A stretch of DNA of 64,000 bases from Lachnospiraceae bacterium XBB2008 (GTDB lineage Bacteria > Bacillota > Clostridia > Lachnospirales > Lachnospiraceae). Positions within the stretch are counted from its first letter, which is position 1, and every line of letters begins with the position of its first letter. The notes beneath the pieces were generated by a model. That model saw nothing but the letters and a program-made list of their open reading frames with translations, made no database searches and was not told where the DNA came from. The translations under genes and the position numbers were made by a program. This document shows, in pieces, positions 1 through 8,007 of this stretch. The DNA is taken from contig FMVL01000004.1 of NCBI GenBank assembly GCA_900102235.1, positions 197,745 through 261,744 on the forward strand, in the 5' to 3' direction.

Positions 1-60
1 AACTTTTTCTATGGTCTTTGCTTCGTTATAGCACGGGATCAGAACTGCGATCTTATCCAT
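1..60 (-). CDS. Glycosyltransferase family 2, N-terminal fragment (runs off window start)
   Basis: Only the first 20 codons are present. Reading leftward from an ATG at 60, the protein begins MDKIAVLIPCYNEAKTI, the usual first beta strand and nucleotide-sugar binding start of GT-A fold family 2 enzymes (VxIPxYNE). A ribosome site (AGGTGAG) lies just upstream. It begins 3 nt after the stop of the dTDP-glucose dehydratase gene, so the two are co-transcribed. Substrate and length cannot be judged from this fragment. Confidence 0.8.
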   Translation of the reverse strand, partial: MDKIAVLIPCYNEAKTIEKV

Positions 61-63
61 ATC

Positions 64-1146
64 TCACCTGTTGGAATACATTGAGTCGTAGTATTTCTCA
101 TAATCACCGCTGGTCACGTTCTTCATCCATTCTTCATTCTCGAAGAACCACTGAATCGTCTTGCGGATGCCCTGCTCGAACATCGTCTCGGGCTCCCAGC
201 CTATCTCGGCTTTGATCTTATCGGGGGCAATGGCATATCTGCGGTCGTGCCCCTTGCGGTCTGTCACGTAGGTGATCAGATCATCTGTGACATTAGCACG
301 TCTGGGATCCGATTCGGGAAGCATTTCACGCAGTGTATCCAGGATGATGTGGATGATCTGGATGTTCTGCTTCTCGTTGTGTCCGCCGATATTGTAAGTC
401 TCGAAGAGACGTCCTTTTTCCTGAACCATATCGATGGCTTTCGCGTGATCTTCAACATAAAGCCAGTCACGCACATTCTTGCCGTCTCCGTAAACGGGGA
501 GTTTCTTGCCCTGAAGAGCATTATTGATGATGAGCGGGATCAGCTTCTCGGGGAACTGGAAAGGCCCGTAGTTATTCGAGCAGTTGGTGATATTGGCAGG
601 GAATTTATATGTATCCATATAAGCCTTCACCAGCATGTCGGATGAAGCCTTGGATGCCGAATAGGGGCTGTGAGGCGCATACGGAGTGGTCTCATAGAAA
701 TAACCGCCGTCCTCCTCGAGAGAACCGTAAACCTCGTCGGTACTTACATGCAAAAACTTGTGGTCGGGCTTGAACGTTCCGTCCGGAAGTTCCCATGCTG
801 CTTTCGCACAGTTGAGCATGACTGCGGTTCCCAGGACATTCGTCTGTACGAAGACCTCAGGAGACTCAATGCTTCTGTCCACGTGAGACTCGGCAGCGAA
901 GTGAACGACTCTGTCTATATCCTCTTTTGCAAAAACGGCAGAGATCGCATCCTTGTCGCAGATATCTGCTCGCACAAAAGAATAATTCGGGCGGTTCTCG
1001 ATATCCTTGAGGTTCTCGAGATTGCCTGCGTATGTGAGCTTGTCGACATTGATGATACGGATGTCATCACCGTATTTTTTGAACATGTAATGAATGTAAT
1101 TGGAGCCTATGAAGCCGGCGCCGCCGGTCACAAGATAAGTGTGCAT
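64..1146 (-). CDS. rfbB: dTDP-glucose 4,6-dehydratase
   Basis: Converts dTDP-glucose to dTDP-4-keto-6-deoxyglucose, the second step towards dTDP-L-rhamnose and other 6-deoxyhexoses; cytoplasmic, NAD-bound. The 360 residues match the normal family length. Visible motifs are the NAD-binding GGAGFIGSN at 8-16, the active-site STDEVYG at 135-141 (Thr136, Asp137, Glu138) and the YSASK catalytic Tyr162/Lys166. An AAGGAG ribosome site precedes the ATG. It lies 19 nt after the GH25 gene and 3 nt before a GT2 gene in the same direction. The other rhamnose genes (rfbA, rfbC, rfbD) are not in this window, so they lie elsewhere or the ketosugar feeds another 6-deoxysugar. Confidence 0.96.
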   Translation of the reverse strand: MHTYLVTGGAGFIGSNYIHYMFKKYGDDIRIINVDKLTYAGNLENLKDIENRPNYSFVRADICDKDAISAVFAKEDIDRVVHFAAESHVDRSIESPEVFVQTNVLGTAVMLNCAKAAWELPDGTFKPDHKFLHVSTDEVYGSLEEDGGYFYETTPYAPHSPYSASKASSDMLVKAYMDTYKFPANITNCSNNYGPFQFPEKLIPLIINNALQGKKLPVYGDGKNVRDWLYVEDHAKAIDMVQEKGRLFETYNIGGHNEKQNIQIIHIILDTLREMLPESDPRRANVTDDLITYVTDRKGHDRRYAIAPDKIKAEIGWEPETMFEQGIRKTIQWFFENEEWMKNVTSGDYEKYYDSMYSNR

Positions 1147-1165
1147 GTTATTCTCCTTTTATGGA

Positions 1166-4100
1166 TCAGTATTTGATATTTAGGTCGACATTGCCCTTGA
1201 TGCCGGCAACGGAACCCTTGGATGTGTACTGCCAGTAATCATAGCGGGTAGCCGTGTAAGTGGGAGTGGCTGCATACTGAGCGAGCCAGATCTTATAGCT
1301 GGTGAGCTGCGATGCATTCATGTAGCTCGTAAACCAGGTCTTATTGGAATAGACACCGGCTGTATATCCGGAGTTTCTGACCGTCTGGCAAAAAGCCTTA
1401 ACGATCGCCGTCCTGGTACCCGCATCTATCGAATCGCCGCGGCCTCCTGAGTGCTCCACATCGATAAAGAGCGGCAGGCTCAAACCGTATCCGCTGCACA
1501 ATCCGACCGCCATGGAAGCTTCTTCGACAGCCTCCACTTCGCTGACTGCCTGAGTGTAGAAATAAGCTCCTACCTGAATGCCGGCCGCTTTTGCTCCGGC
1601 TATGTTGGTCCTGAAGGTCGGATCCTCGATGAGTGCTCCCGTTGATGAACCTCTGTATCCGCATCTGATGATCGCATAAGATACACCCGAATTACGGACT
1701 GCGGTCCAGTCTATGGAACCGTTCCACTTGGACACATCTATACCCATAGTACCACTGCCCGCCTGCAGATGTCCATTTGAATCGAAGGTGTACTTTGCAC
1801 CCTGAATGACCTGTTCGCCGGTCACATAGTTTCCGTTTTTATCATAGAAATATGTGGCGCCGCCGATCGTCTGCCAACCGGTGTATTTGTATACGGCATC
1901 TCCGCCGCCACCTCCGTTGGGATTCTTAAAATAGAACACATCAAAGTTCTTGAGATCCCCTATCGTGGCTTCATGATAATTGCCGCTCGCATCCTTATAG
2001 TAGATCTGAATGTTATTAACCTTCAACTTATCCGCGGAATTGGCTGCGGCATCATCCTTCTTAGTTACCGAGACCGTACAGGAAGCGTATTTGGAAGCAT
2101 CATACACGCTTCTTGCGGTTACCGTGGCAGTACCTTCGGCTGCACCATACAGGTTGCCACCGCTCACATAAACGACTCCGCCGTCGGTAGTTTCCCAGGT
2201 CACGTCCGAATTAGTGGTTCCGTCGGACAATGTTACTACTGCGGACAGAGAACCGTAATCGCCCAGATTCAGCCTCATGCTGGTCGCGCTGATGGAGACG
2301 GATGAGACGGAAAGATATCCGAACGAAGGATTGGTCGGCTGCGTACCTGTGCCGGGATCTGTAGTTGTTCCCGTGCCTGTTCCGGGGTCTGTAGTTGTCC
2401 CTGTACCTGTTCCTGGGTCTGTAGTTGTCCCTGTACCTGTTCCAGGGTCTGTAGTCGTCCCTGTGCCCGTTCCGGGGTCTGTAGTCGTCCCTGTGCCCGT
2501 TCCGGGGTCTGTAGTTGTCCCCGTGCCCGTTCCGGGGTCTGTAGTCGTTCCTGTGCCCGTTCCGGGGTCTGTAGTTGTCCCTGTGCCTGTTCCGGGATCC
2601 GTAGTTGTTCCGGTTCCAGTTCCGGGGTCTGTAGTTGTTCCGGTTCCGGTCCCCGGATCGGTTGTTCCCGTACCGGGGTCGGTTATGGGGGATGTTGTCA
2701 GCGATGAAGGATCCGTCGAAGGATCAACCGGTGCTAACAACCTTCTGTCCGTCGCCATATACGGCATCAGATATATTCCGCCGCTTCTGACTGTACCTTT
2801 AGTGCCTTTTCTCACGGAAGCATCAGAGGTCTTCAGGAAGTTCTCAATATCCTGCTTGGAGATCTCGACATAGCCGCCATCCTCACTGCCGCTGACCAGG
2901 GTCTTGGTGGACTCTACCCATTCAACAGTATCCTTGTTTACGGACTCAACCGCCGTATCCTGCACCGCGGTATCCTCGGCTGCTACATTGACTTCCGCCT
3001 CGGTCTTAACCTCATCGGCGACATCGATCTTCTTGTATTCGATGTTGTCGGTAACCTTAACTCCGCTCACCTCGGAGGGCATGATATAGTCCTCGTACTC
3101 CGGACCTTCAAGAGGAGTCATGACTACCTTATATGTGCCGTTCGGAACCTCAGTATGATACATGAGGCCGTCCATGTTTTCGTCTTTCCAGTGATACTCT
3201 TTTCCGTCATCACATGTGACGGTCACTTCAAAAGCTATACCGGTTATCAGTTTGTCTTTTGCCTTGTTTACGAACTTGATCTTTAAGTCGGACTGAACCG
3301 ATGTGACCTTCATCACGATCTCTATGGTCTTATCCTCGACCACGGGTTCCTCCACTACAGGCATTTCGGTAAAAAAGTCCTCCGGCGCCGGTTCTTCTTC
3401 CACGGCAATGAAGTTTGCTCTCGAAGCCACAACCGCGTTTAAGCCGCTCTCACCGATAACATATATTCCGTCCGAGGCAGTACCCACCTCTGCAAAAGAA
3501 GCTACCTGGCGTCGTACCGTCTGAGTCCTGTAAAAAACAGTTCCCGCGATCGCTGCCATGATAAGCACGCACACACCCGTTATTATGATCAGACGATCGC
3601 TCATGCTTAAGCCGCCGCGTTCGTCCTCCTCATATCTGTCCGATTTCTTTTCGTATTTTGATGCGGTCTTTTCATATTTTTCAGCGGCTTTATCATACTT
3701 AGCCGCTGCTTTGGCATTCTTCGCGTTGGCTTTGGCATTCTTCGCACCGGTCTTTGCGTTTTTCGCGTTGGCCTTTGCATTCCTGGCATTGGTTTTAGCA
3801 TTCTTAAGCGCAGCTTTGGAAGCCTTGGTATCTCTGTGTACTTTGGGTTTACGCTCGACGGGAGCATCGGTGCGGCCGTAAAGTTCGTTGGCTACAGCTA
3901 CAGCTTCCATCTGTGCCGTTTCAGACATCTCATAGAAGTCGAAATCATCTTCATCATCGATCTCGTCTTCGTCATCGATCTCGTCTTCAAAATCTTCATC
4001 AACTTCATCAGCCGTTGAAGCCGCAGGACCGGAAACCGATGCTACGCCAGCATTGTCTTCAGCGGAAGCTCCCGACTTCATTCTCTCTATCGCAGCATCA

Positions 4101-4654
4101 TGAGCAAGCATGCTCTCTGCCGCGGCTACCACTACGGAAGACACGTCAAAATCAAAGTCATCGTCGTCATCGTCAGCCGACGCAGTCACATCATCCGCAG
4201 TACGTCCGTTTACGACAACTGTATCACCGCCAACCGGCGCAGATACCACGATCGTGTCACCGGTCACTTTTCCATCAGGATCAGAAGCGGATTCCGCCTC
4301 TGCTGTGTCGTCGTTAAACACATCGGTAAGATGGGCGAGTTCAGCCTCAACGATCTCTGACGAGATCATCTCGGTACGCTCTCCCACAAGCGGCTTGTGC
4401 GCCTCAGTCTCAGCCGCAGGCGACTCCGGCACGGGCGCCTCAGTCTCCATCTCCGGTTCAGATGCCTCAGCCTCTTCTATTTCGTCCGCAGACCAGCTTT
4501 CGGTGTCGTACTCGACATCGACTTCATCATCATCCTCTGCGGCGCCGAAGAGAAACTCATCGCGGCCGTACTCCTCTTCCTGCCTCTTATGTCTTTCTGC
4601 TACCCTTTTCTCAAATCTCGTGAGTTTGGAGGGTTTCTCGGTTTTCTTTTTCAT
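1166..4654 (-). CDS. Membrane-anchored GH25 lysozyme with acidic cytoplasmic domain, decapeptide repeats, Ig-like and wall-binding domains
   Basis: About 1162 residues. Order seen: an acidic Asp/Glu-rich N-terminal region (about 1-270); a Lys/Ala/Asn-rich stretch of repeated KNAK-like units (about 280-335), probably helical; one transmembrane segment (about 355-377), giving a cytoplasmic N-terminus; a beta-rich segment; about ten copies of TDPGTGTGTT (about 655-768); a bacterial Ig-like (BIG2) domain; two choline-binding-type aromatic repeats (GWQTIGG..YFYDKNG); and a C-terminal GH25 domain with the family GIDVSKWNG start and the catalytic FIDVE pair. GH25 enzymes cleave peptidoglycan between MurNAc and GlcNAc. 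The ATG at 4654 is chosen, 7 nt after the preceding stop, because the in-frame upstream ATG at 4693 lies inside the neighbouring gene. It may remodel wall where surface polymer is attached (inference). Confidence 0.85.
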   Translation of the reverse strand: MKKKTEKPSKLTRFEKRVAERHKRQEEEYGRDEFLFGAAEDDDEVDVEYDTESWSADEIEEAEASEPEMETEAPVPESPAAETEAHKPLVGERTEMISSEIVEAELAHLTDVFNDDTAEAESASDPDGKVTGDTIVVSAPVGGDTVVVNGRTADDVTASADDDDDDFDFDVSSVVVAAAESMLAHDAAIERMKSGASAEDNAGVASVSGPAASTADEVDEDFEDEIDDEDEIDDEDDFDFYEMSETAQMEAVAVANELYGRTDAPVERKPKVHRDTKASKAALKNAKTNARNAKANAKNAKTGAKNAKANAKNAKAAAKYDKAAEKYEKTASKYEKKSDRYEEDERGGLSMSDRLIIITGVCVLIMAAIAGTVFYRTQTVRRQVASFAEVGTASDGIYVIGESGLNAVVASRANFIAVEEEPAPEDFFTEMPVVEEPVVEDKTIEIVMKVTSVQSDLKIKFVNKAKDKLITGIAFEVTVTCDDGKEYHWKDENMDGLMYHTEVPNGTYKVVMTPLEGPEYEDYIMPSEVSGVKVTDNIEYKKIDVADEVKTEAEVNVAAEDTAVQDTAVESVNKDTVEWVESTKTLVSGSEDGGYVEISKQDIENFLKTSDASVRKGTKGTVRSGGIYLMPYMATDRRLLAPVDPSTDPSSLTTSPITDPGTGTTDPGTGTGTTTDPGTGTGTTTDPGTGTGTTTDPGTGTGTTTDPGTGTGTTTDPGTGTGTTTDPGTGTGTTTDPGTGTGTTTDPGTGTGTTTDPGTGTGTTTDPGTGTQPTNPSFGYLSVSSVSISATSMRLNLGDYGSLSAVVTLSDGTTNSDVTWETTDGGVVYVSGGNLYGAAEGTATVTARSVYDASKYASCTVSVTKKDDAAANSADKLKVNNIQIYYKDASGNYHEATIGDLKNFDVFYFKNPNGGGGGDAVYKYTGWQTIGGATYFYDKNGNYVTGEQVIQGAKYTFDSNGHLQAGSGTMGIDVSKWNGSIDWTAVRNSGVSYAIIRCGYRGSSTGALIEDPTFRTNIAGAKAAGIQVGAYFYTQAVSEVEAVEEASMAVGLCSGYGLSLPLFIDVEHSGGRGDSIDAGTRTAIVKAFCQTVRNSGYTAGVYSNKTWFTSYMNASQLTSYKIWLAQYAATPTYTATRYDYWQYTSKGSVAGIKGNVDLNIKY
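2348..2690 (-). repeat. 30-bp coding tandem repeat (TDPGTGTGTT)
   Basis: About ten in-frame 30-bp units inside the GH25 gene, each coding TDPGTGTGTT, flanked by shorter TDPGTG units. Copies differ at third positions, so the array is not freshly expanded. It would form a flexible Pro/Thr/Gly spacer between the membrane-proximal region and the Ig-like and lysozyme domains. The reverse strand stays open through it (Val/Pro-rich), but that is a by-product of the repeat. Confidence 0.9.
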
Positions 4655-4661
4655 GTTGAAC

Positions 4662-5690
4662 TTACTTATCCTGAGGGTACTTATTGATGGCATATGCTAT
4701 ACGCTTGGCAAGCAGTGCCCTGCCCTCGTCGGTCAGCTTAATATATCCGAAATCTTCGGTCAGATCCACATACTGCTTATAGTTATTCTGGTTGATCGTC
4801 CCGTAGAAATTGTCCAGATATGATACGGACAGATCCGTACAGGTATTAAGCGCATTATAAAAATAATTCGAAAGAGTACCGTTGCCGGCATCCTTCTGAT
4901 CGGGATCGTATACGATGCCGTCTATGTCCTTACCCTCTGTATAGAAAAGGCTCGACACGATGATCCTTACATAAGGGTAGGTCTCTTTCAGCCTCCTGAT
5001 CGAATAATTGAGAGATCCGACGATGGTACATCTCTCCTCATCATCCTTGGGATTCTCGATAGCTCTTCCCTGGAAATAATCGCTGGCATCATACATGATC
5101 ACGATGACATCAAGATTATCGTAATCCACGGCTTTCAGAACTCTCGCGGCATCCTGCGTGAAGTTGCCGTCTGCGTGATAGGTATCGGTGACACGGTCTA
5201 TCTCGGAAAAATCTCCGCTGCAGATCGCATCTGTCAGATATGTAAGCGAGTAGATATCATCAGGATAATTCTGCTCTATCATCGCAAGATTCCTGGTAGC
5301 GAGTGTCGGATAGGGAAAAGAAGCATTATACACCGTAACTCCGGCCAGTTCCGCTATCTGCTTGTCCAATCCGTTCTCATCAACTCTGGACATGGCCAGA
5401 TCTCCGTTGCCCAGAAGCAGTACCGTGGTCTCATCATCAAACTGATGACCTTCATAATCCGAAGGAGACATGGGGATCAGCTCATCAAGTACTTCTATGT
5501 CAAACTCCGATGTATCCTCGTTGGGGTCGAGCGCGATCGTCTCCCCTCTGTTCCAGCGTATGAGCTGGATCGCTGCAACGCCCAGCACGCACACTATTGC
5601 AGCTATCAGGATCACATGAATGTTGATCTTAAACTTTTTTTCAGTTTTTTCTTCAATTTTATCTTCGGTTTTTTCTTCAGTTTGTTTCAT
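4662..5690 (-). CDS. Membrane-anchored SGNH-hydrolase-like protein with degenerate catalytic motifs
   Basis: About 342 residues: a charged Lys/Glu N-terminus, one transmembrane segment (about 23-43), then an extracytoplasmic domain with the SGNH fold pattern. The block I position reads LLLGNGDL instead of GDS, the block III region reads YDASDYF instead of GxND, and the C-terminal block V (KLTDEGRALLAKRI) has no DxxH histidine, so hydrolytic activity is doubtful. The ATG at 5690 has a GAGGA site 8-9 nt upstream; a TTG at 5705 also opens the frame but is less likely. It overlaps the end of the intact SGNH lipoprotein gene by 14 nt. The pair may act as catalytic and partner subunits on surface glycan esters (inference). 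Confidence 0.7.
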   Translation of the reverse strand: MKQTEEKTEDKIEEKTEKKFKINIHVILIAAIVCVLGVAAIQLIRWNRGETIALDPNEDTSEFDIEVLDELIPMSPSDYEGHQFDDETTVLLLGNGDLAMSRVDENGLDKQIAELAGVTVYNASFPYPTLATRNLAMIEQNYPDDIYSLTYLTDAICSGDFSEIDRVTDTYHADGNFTQDAARVLKAVDYDNLDVIVIMYDASDYFQGRAIENPKDDEERCTIVGSLNYSIRRLKETYPYVRIIVSSLFYTEGKDIDGIVYDPDQKDAGNGTLSNYFYNALNTCTDLSVSYLDNFYGTINQNNYKQYVDLTEDFGYIKLTDEGRALLAKRIAYAINKYPQDK

Positions 5691-6774
5691 CGGTTGCTTC
5701 CTCAAGCATACGCATATATTCCATTTCCTTGATCTTCTCTATCAACAAGCCCGCATATTTTGCTCTGGCTTCCTGATTGGGATGAATGCCGTCCTCGGTC
5801 ATTTTTTCACAGTTATATGTATCGATCGCCATCAGTTCATACATGTTCAGGCACTCGCACCCCTCCATGACAGCCACATCGCGTGCACAGTTAATATAGT
5901 CCAGAAGAGTTCCGAATCCGTTGTTTACACTGTGGACATCTCCTATGAAGCGGCTCCTGTCAGCCGACCAGAACTGCTCATAGTAAGGTGTGCAGACAAT
6001 GATCTTTGCATTGGGATAGTTAGCCTTCAGTTCTCTTATTCCCGTGAGAAGCGCAGTTGAATAGTAGAAATAATACTGTCCCGCGATATCCGCTGCACCG
6101 ATGGGGATATATGAAAGAAAATCATTCGTTCCGTACTGAATGATGAAATAGTCTGTCTTGGACGGATTGAGACCCGCCATGACCTCGCCGGACTTGTATC
6201 CGTCGACTATGCTTCTTGCAACTTTACCTTCCATCGCATATACGATACCCGTAAAGTTCGGCTCGGTCCATGTTTCAAAGGCTGTGGATTTCTCTCTGGT
6301 CACGCCGGCGCAGGTTCCGCCGATCGACAGATTATATACATCGGCTCCGAGTGTATTTCCGACCATGTATGCTATACCGGTCTCATCTCTGACAGAGTCA
6401 AAGATCGAGTCACCCATGAATACTATCTGGAACGGATCGACCTCGGGAGCCGCAAGTTCGGTATTACCCGTATCATCCGCAGCGGTTGCTTCTATCGTGA
6501 CTTCCTCGTTCAATGCGCTCTCTGTCATCACGCTCTCATCGGGAGCCTCTATCTCAACGGCTTCCTCCGCGGCATTTTGGGCTACAAGTTCTTCGGCGGC
6601 CAGCCTAGCGACATGTTCAGCCTCATATTTGGCATTCCACTCCGCTTCGGCGGTTGCCAGGGCCTCAGCTACCTCATCTTCCACGGTCTGATCCGTGATA
6701 CGATATTTGCATCCCGTAAGGACCGTTGCTGCTAGTGTTACTGTCATGATGACAGCTATGATCTTTTTCTTCAT
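5677..6774 (-). CDS. SGNH/GDSL hydrolase, predicted lipoprotein
   Basis: 365 residues. A lipoprotein signal peptide ends in LTGC with Cys22, so the protein is probably tethered to the outer face of the membrane. An Ala/Glu-rich linker (about 30-110) precedes the SGNH domain. All catalytic blocks are visible: MGDSIFDS with Ser123, GTNDF with Asn217, and DGIHP with Asp328/His331. Such enzymes usually remove or transfer O-acyl groups on glycans. The start at 6774 is fixed by GGAGGA just upstream and by the signal peptide; an in-frame codon at 6807 adds only a charged extension. It is the first gene of a leftward run leading to the degenerate SGNH protein, lysozyme and rfbB. Confidence 0.88.
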   Translation of the reverse strand: MKKKIIAVIMTVTLAATVLTGCKYRITDQTVEDEVAEALATAEAEWNAKYEAEHVARLAAEELVAQNAAEEAVEIEAPDESVMTESALNEEVTIEATAADDTGNTELAAPEVDPFQIVFMGDSIFDSVRDETGIAYMVGNTLGADVYNLSIGGTCAGVTREKSTAFETWTEPNFTGIVYAMEGKVARSIVDGYKSGEVMAGLNPSKTDYFIIQYGTNDFLSYIPIGAADIAGQYYFYYSTALLTGIRELKANYPNAKIIVCTPYYEQFWSADRSRFIGDVHSVNNGFGTLLDYINCARDVAVMEGCECLNMYELMAIDTYNCEKMTEDGIHPNQEARAKYAGLLIEKIKEMEYMRMLEEATDETN

Positions 6775-6869
6775 GTCATTCCTCCATAATCGGTCTGCCC
6801 ACTTCAAACCATGATCAGGGCATCATAAAGATTATGCGATCCATTTATTTAATCTACCCAAACCAAGTA

Positions 6870-6889
6870 TTAAGATTCCCTTAAGATTC
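6870..6889. promoter_or_regulatory. Direct repeat TTAAGATTC x2 with 11-bp period
   Basis: TTAAGATTC occurs at 6870-6878 and 6881-6889, one helical turn apart, overlapping the stop codon of the epimerase gene and about 100 bp upstream of the SGNH lipoprotein start. OmpR/PhoB-type response regulators often bind direct repeats at 11-bp spacing. No clear -35/-10 pair was identified nearby, so a regulatory role is only a suggestion. Confidence 0.2.
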
Positions 6890-7915
6890 ATCGCCGGTCA
6901 GGCCATAGTACTCTCTGTACCATCCGGCAAAGCGTGCGAGGCCTTCAGCCAGCGGTGTGGCAGGTTTAAAATCAAAATCCTTCATGAGTTCATCCACATC
7001 GGCATAGGTCTGATACACATCTCCGGGCTGCATCGGGAGATATTCGCGCACCGCCTTAAGTCCCAGCTTCTGCTCGAGGATATCTATGAAGTCGAGCAGT
7101 TTTTCCGGGGAATTGTTACCGATGTTATATACCTTAAAAGGATCTCCCGCTGTCTCTTCGCTCCCCTTCGGAGGATTGCACAGCATCCTCTCGAGAGCGG
7201 ACACGATGTCGTCTACATACGTGAAATCTCTGAGCATATCTCCGTTATTGTATATCTGGATCGGCTCACCGCGTCTCATCTTATCCGCAAACTTGAAGTA
7301 TGCCATATCCGGTCTGCCGAAAGGTCCGTATACGGTAAAAAGCCTTACTCCCGTCATCGGTATCCCATACAGGTGAGAATATGCATAGCCCATAAGTTCA
7401 TTTGACTTCTTGGTCGCGGCATACAGGCTGATCGGATGATCCACGGGATCGGTCACGGAAAAAGGAGTTTTCTCCTGATTGCCGTATACCGAGGAGGACG
7501 ATGCGAAGATCAGGTGCTTCACGCCCTCTCTGGTGTCGTAGCTGTGGCGGCACGCCTCAAGTATATTGAAAAAACCGACCAGATTGCTATCGATATAACT
7601 GCGGGGGTTGTCGATCGAATAGCGGACTCCCGCCTGCGCAGCCAGATTGACCACGATATCCGGGCGCCAGTCCTCAAACACATGGTTGACGGTAGCTTCA
7701 TCGGCTATTGATCCCCTGACGAAAGAAAACCGGTCATAGTCATTCAATATCGCAAGACGCGCTTCCTTGAGCCCAACATCGTAGTAGTCGTTCATGTTGT
7801 CGATCCCGACAACGGTCGCGCCCTCCGAGAGCAGGAGTTTAGACAGATGGAAGCCTATAAAGCCTGCTGCCCCGGTAACCAGTATCGTATTGTTCGGGTC
7901 AAACTCTGCAAACAT
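6881..7915 (-). CDS. NAD-dependent sugar epimerase, UDP-glucuronate 4-epimerase type
   Basis: 344-residue extended SDR enzyme. The Rossmann motif GAAGFIG is at 15-21, SSSSVYG around 129-135 carries the active-site Ser, and YAATK gives catalytic Tyr155/Lys159. Segments such as AAQAGVRYSIDNPRSY and RLFTVYGPFGRPDMA are typical of UDP-glucuronate 4-epimerases, which supply UDP-galacturonate for acidic surface polysaccharides; a UDP-glucose 4-epimerase role is less likely. A GAGGG ribosome site precedes the ATG. It follows the terminator at 7944-7980, so it probably starts its own transcription unit. Confidence 0.88.
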   Translation of the reverse strand: MFAEFDPNNTILVTGAAGFIGFHLSKLLLSEGATVVGIDNMNDYYDVGLKEARLAILNDYDRFSFVRGSIADEATVNHVFEDWRPDIVVNLAAQAGVRYSIDNPRSYIDSNLVGFFNILEACRHSYDTREGVKHLIFASSSSVYGNQEKTPFSVTDPVDHPISLYAATKKSNELMGYAYSHLYGIPMTGVRLFTVYGPFGRPDMAYFKFADKMRRGEPIQIYNNGDMLRDFTYVDDIVSALERMLCNPPKGSEETAGDPFKVYNIGNNSPEKLLDFIDILEQKLGLKAVREYLPMQPGDVYQTYADVDELMKDFDFKPATPLAEGLARFAGWYREYYGLTGDES

Positions 7916-7931
7916 AATTTTCCCTCAAATA

Positions 7932-7943
7932 TGTGTATACACA
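7932..7943. promoter_or_regulatory. Perfect 12-bp palindrome upstream of epimerase gene
   Basis: TGTGTATACACA reads the same on both strands and sits between the terminator and the ribosome site of the epimerase gene. It could be an operator for a dimeric repressor. Nothing else in the sequence supports this. Confidence 0.2.
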
Positions 7944-7980
7944 GAGAAAAGTTTACCATATCGTGGTGATATAGTAAACT
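7944..7980 (-). terminator. Rho-independent terminator of the FkbH-ACP-MBOAT cassette
   Basis: On the minus strand a 13-bp stem (arms 7968-7980 and 7950-7962, one U-G wobble) closes a 5-nt loop and is followed by TTTTCTCTG. It lies 28 nt past the stop of the SGNH gene at 8008 and before the epimerase gene, so it marks the 3' end of the cassette. Confidence 0.75.
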
Positions 7981-8007
7981 CCCCCTACTAAATGTAGTAT
8001 CTATGTA

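Noticed and set aside
2277-2873. Open plus-strand frame of about 198 codons rich in Val/Pro/Gly opposite the lysozyme gene
   Set aside because: It is the reverse reading of the TDPGTGTGTT repeat, has no ribosome site and no homologue-like features.
4110-4823. Plus-strand Ser/Thr-rich open frame opposite the acidic end of the lysozyme gene
   Set aside because: Low-complexity antisense of Asp/Glu codons; spans two real genes on the other strand.
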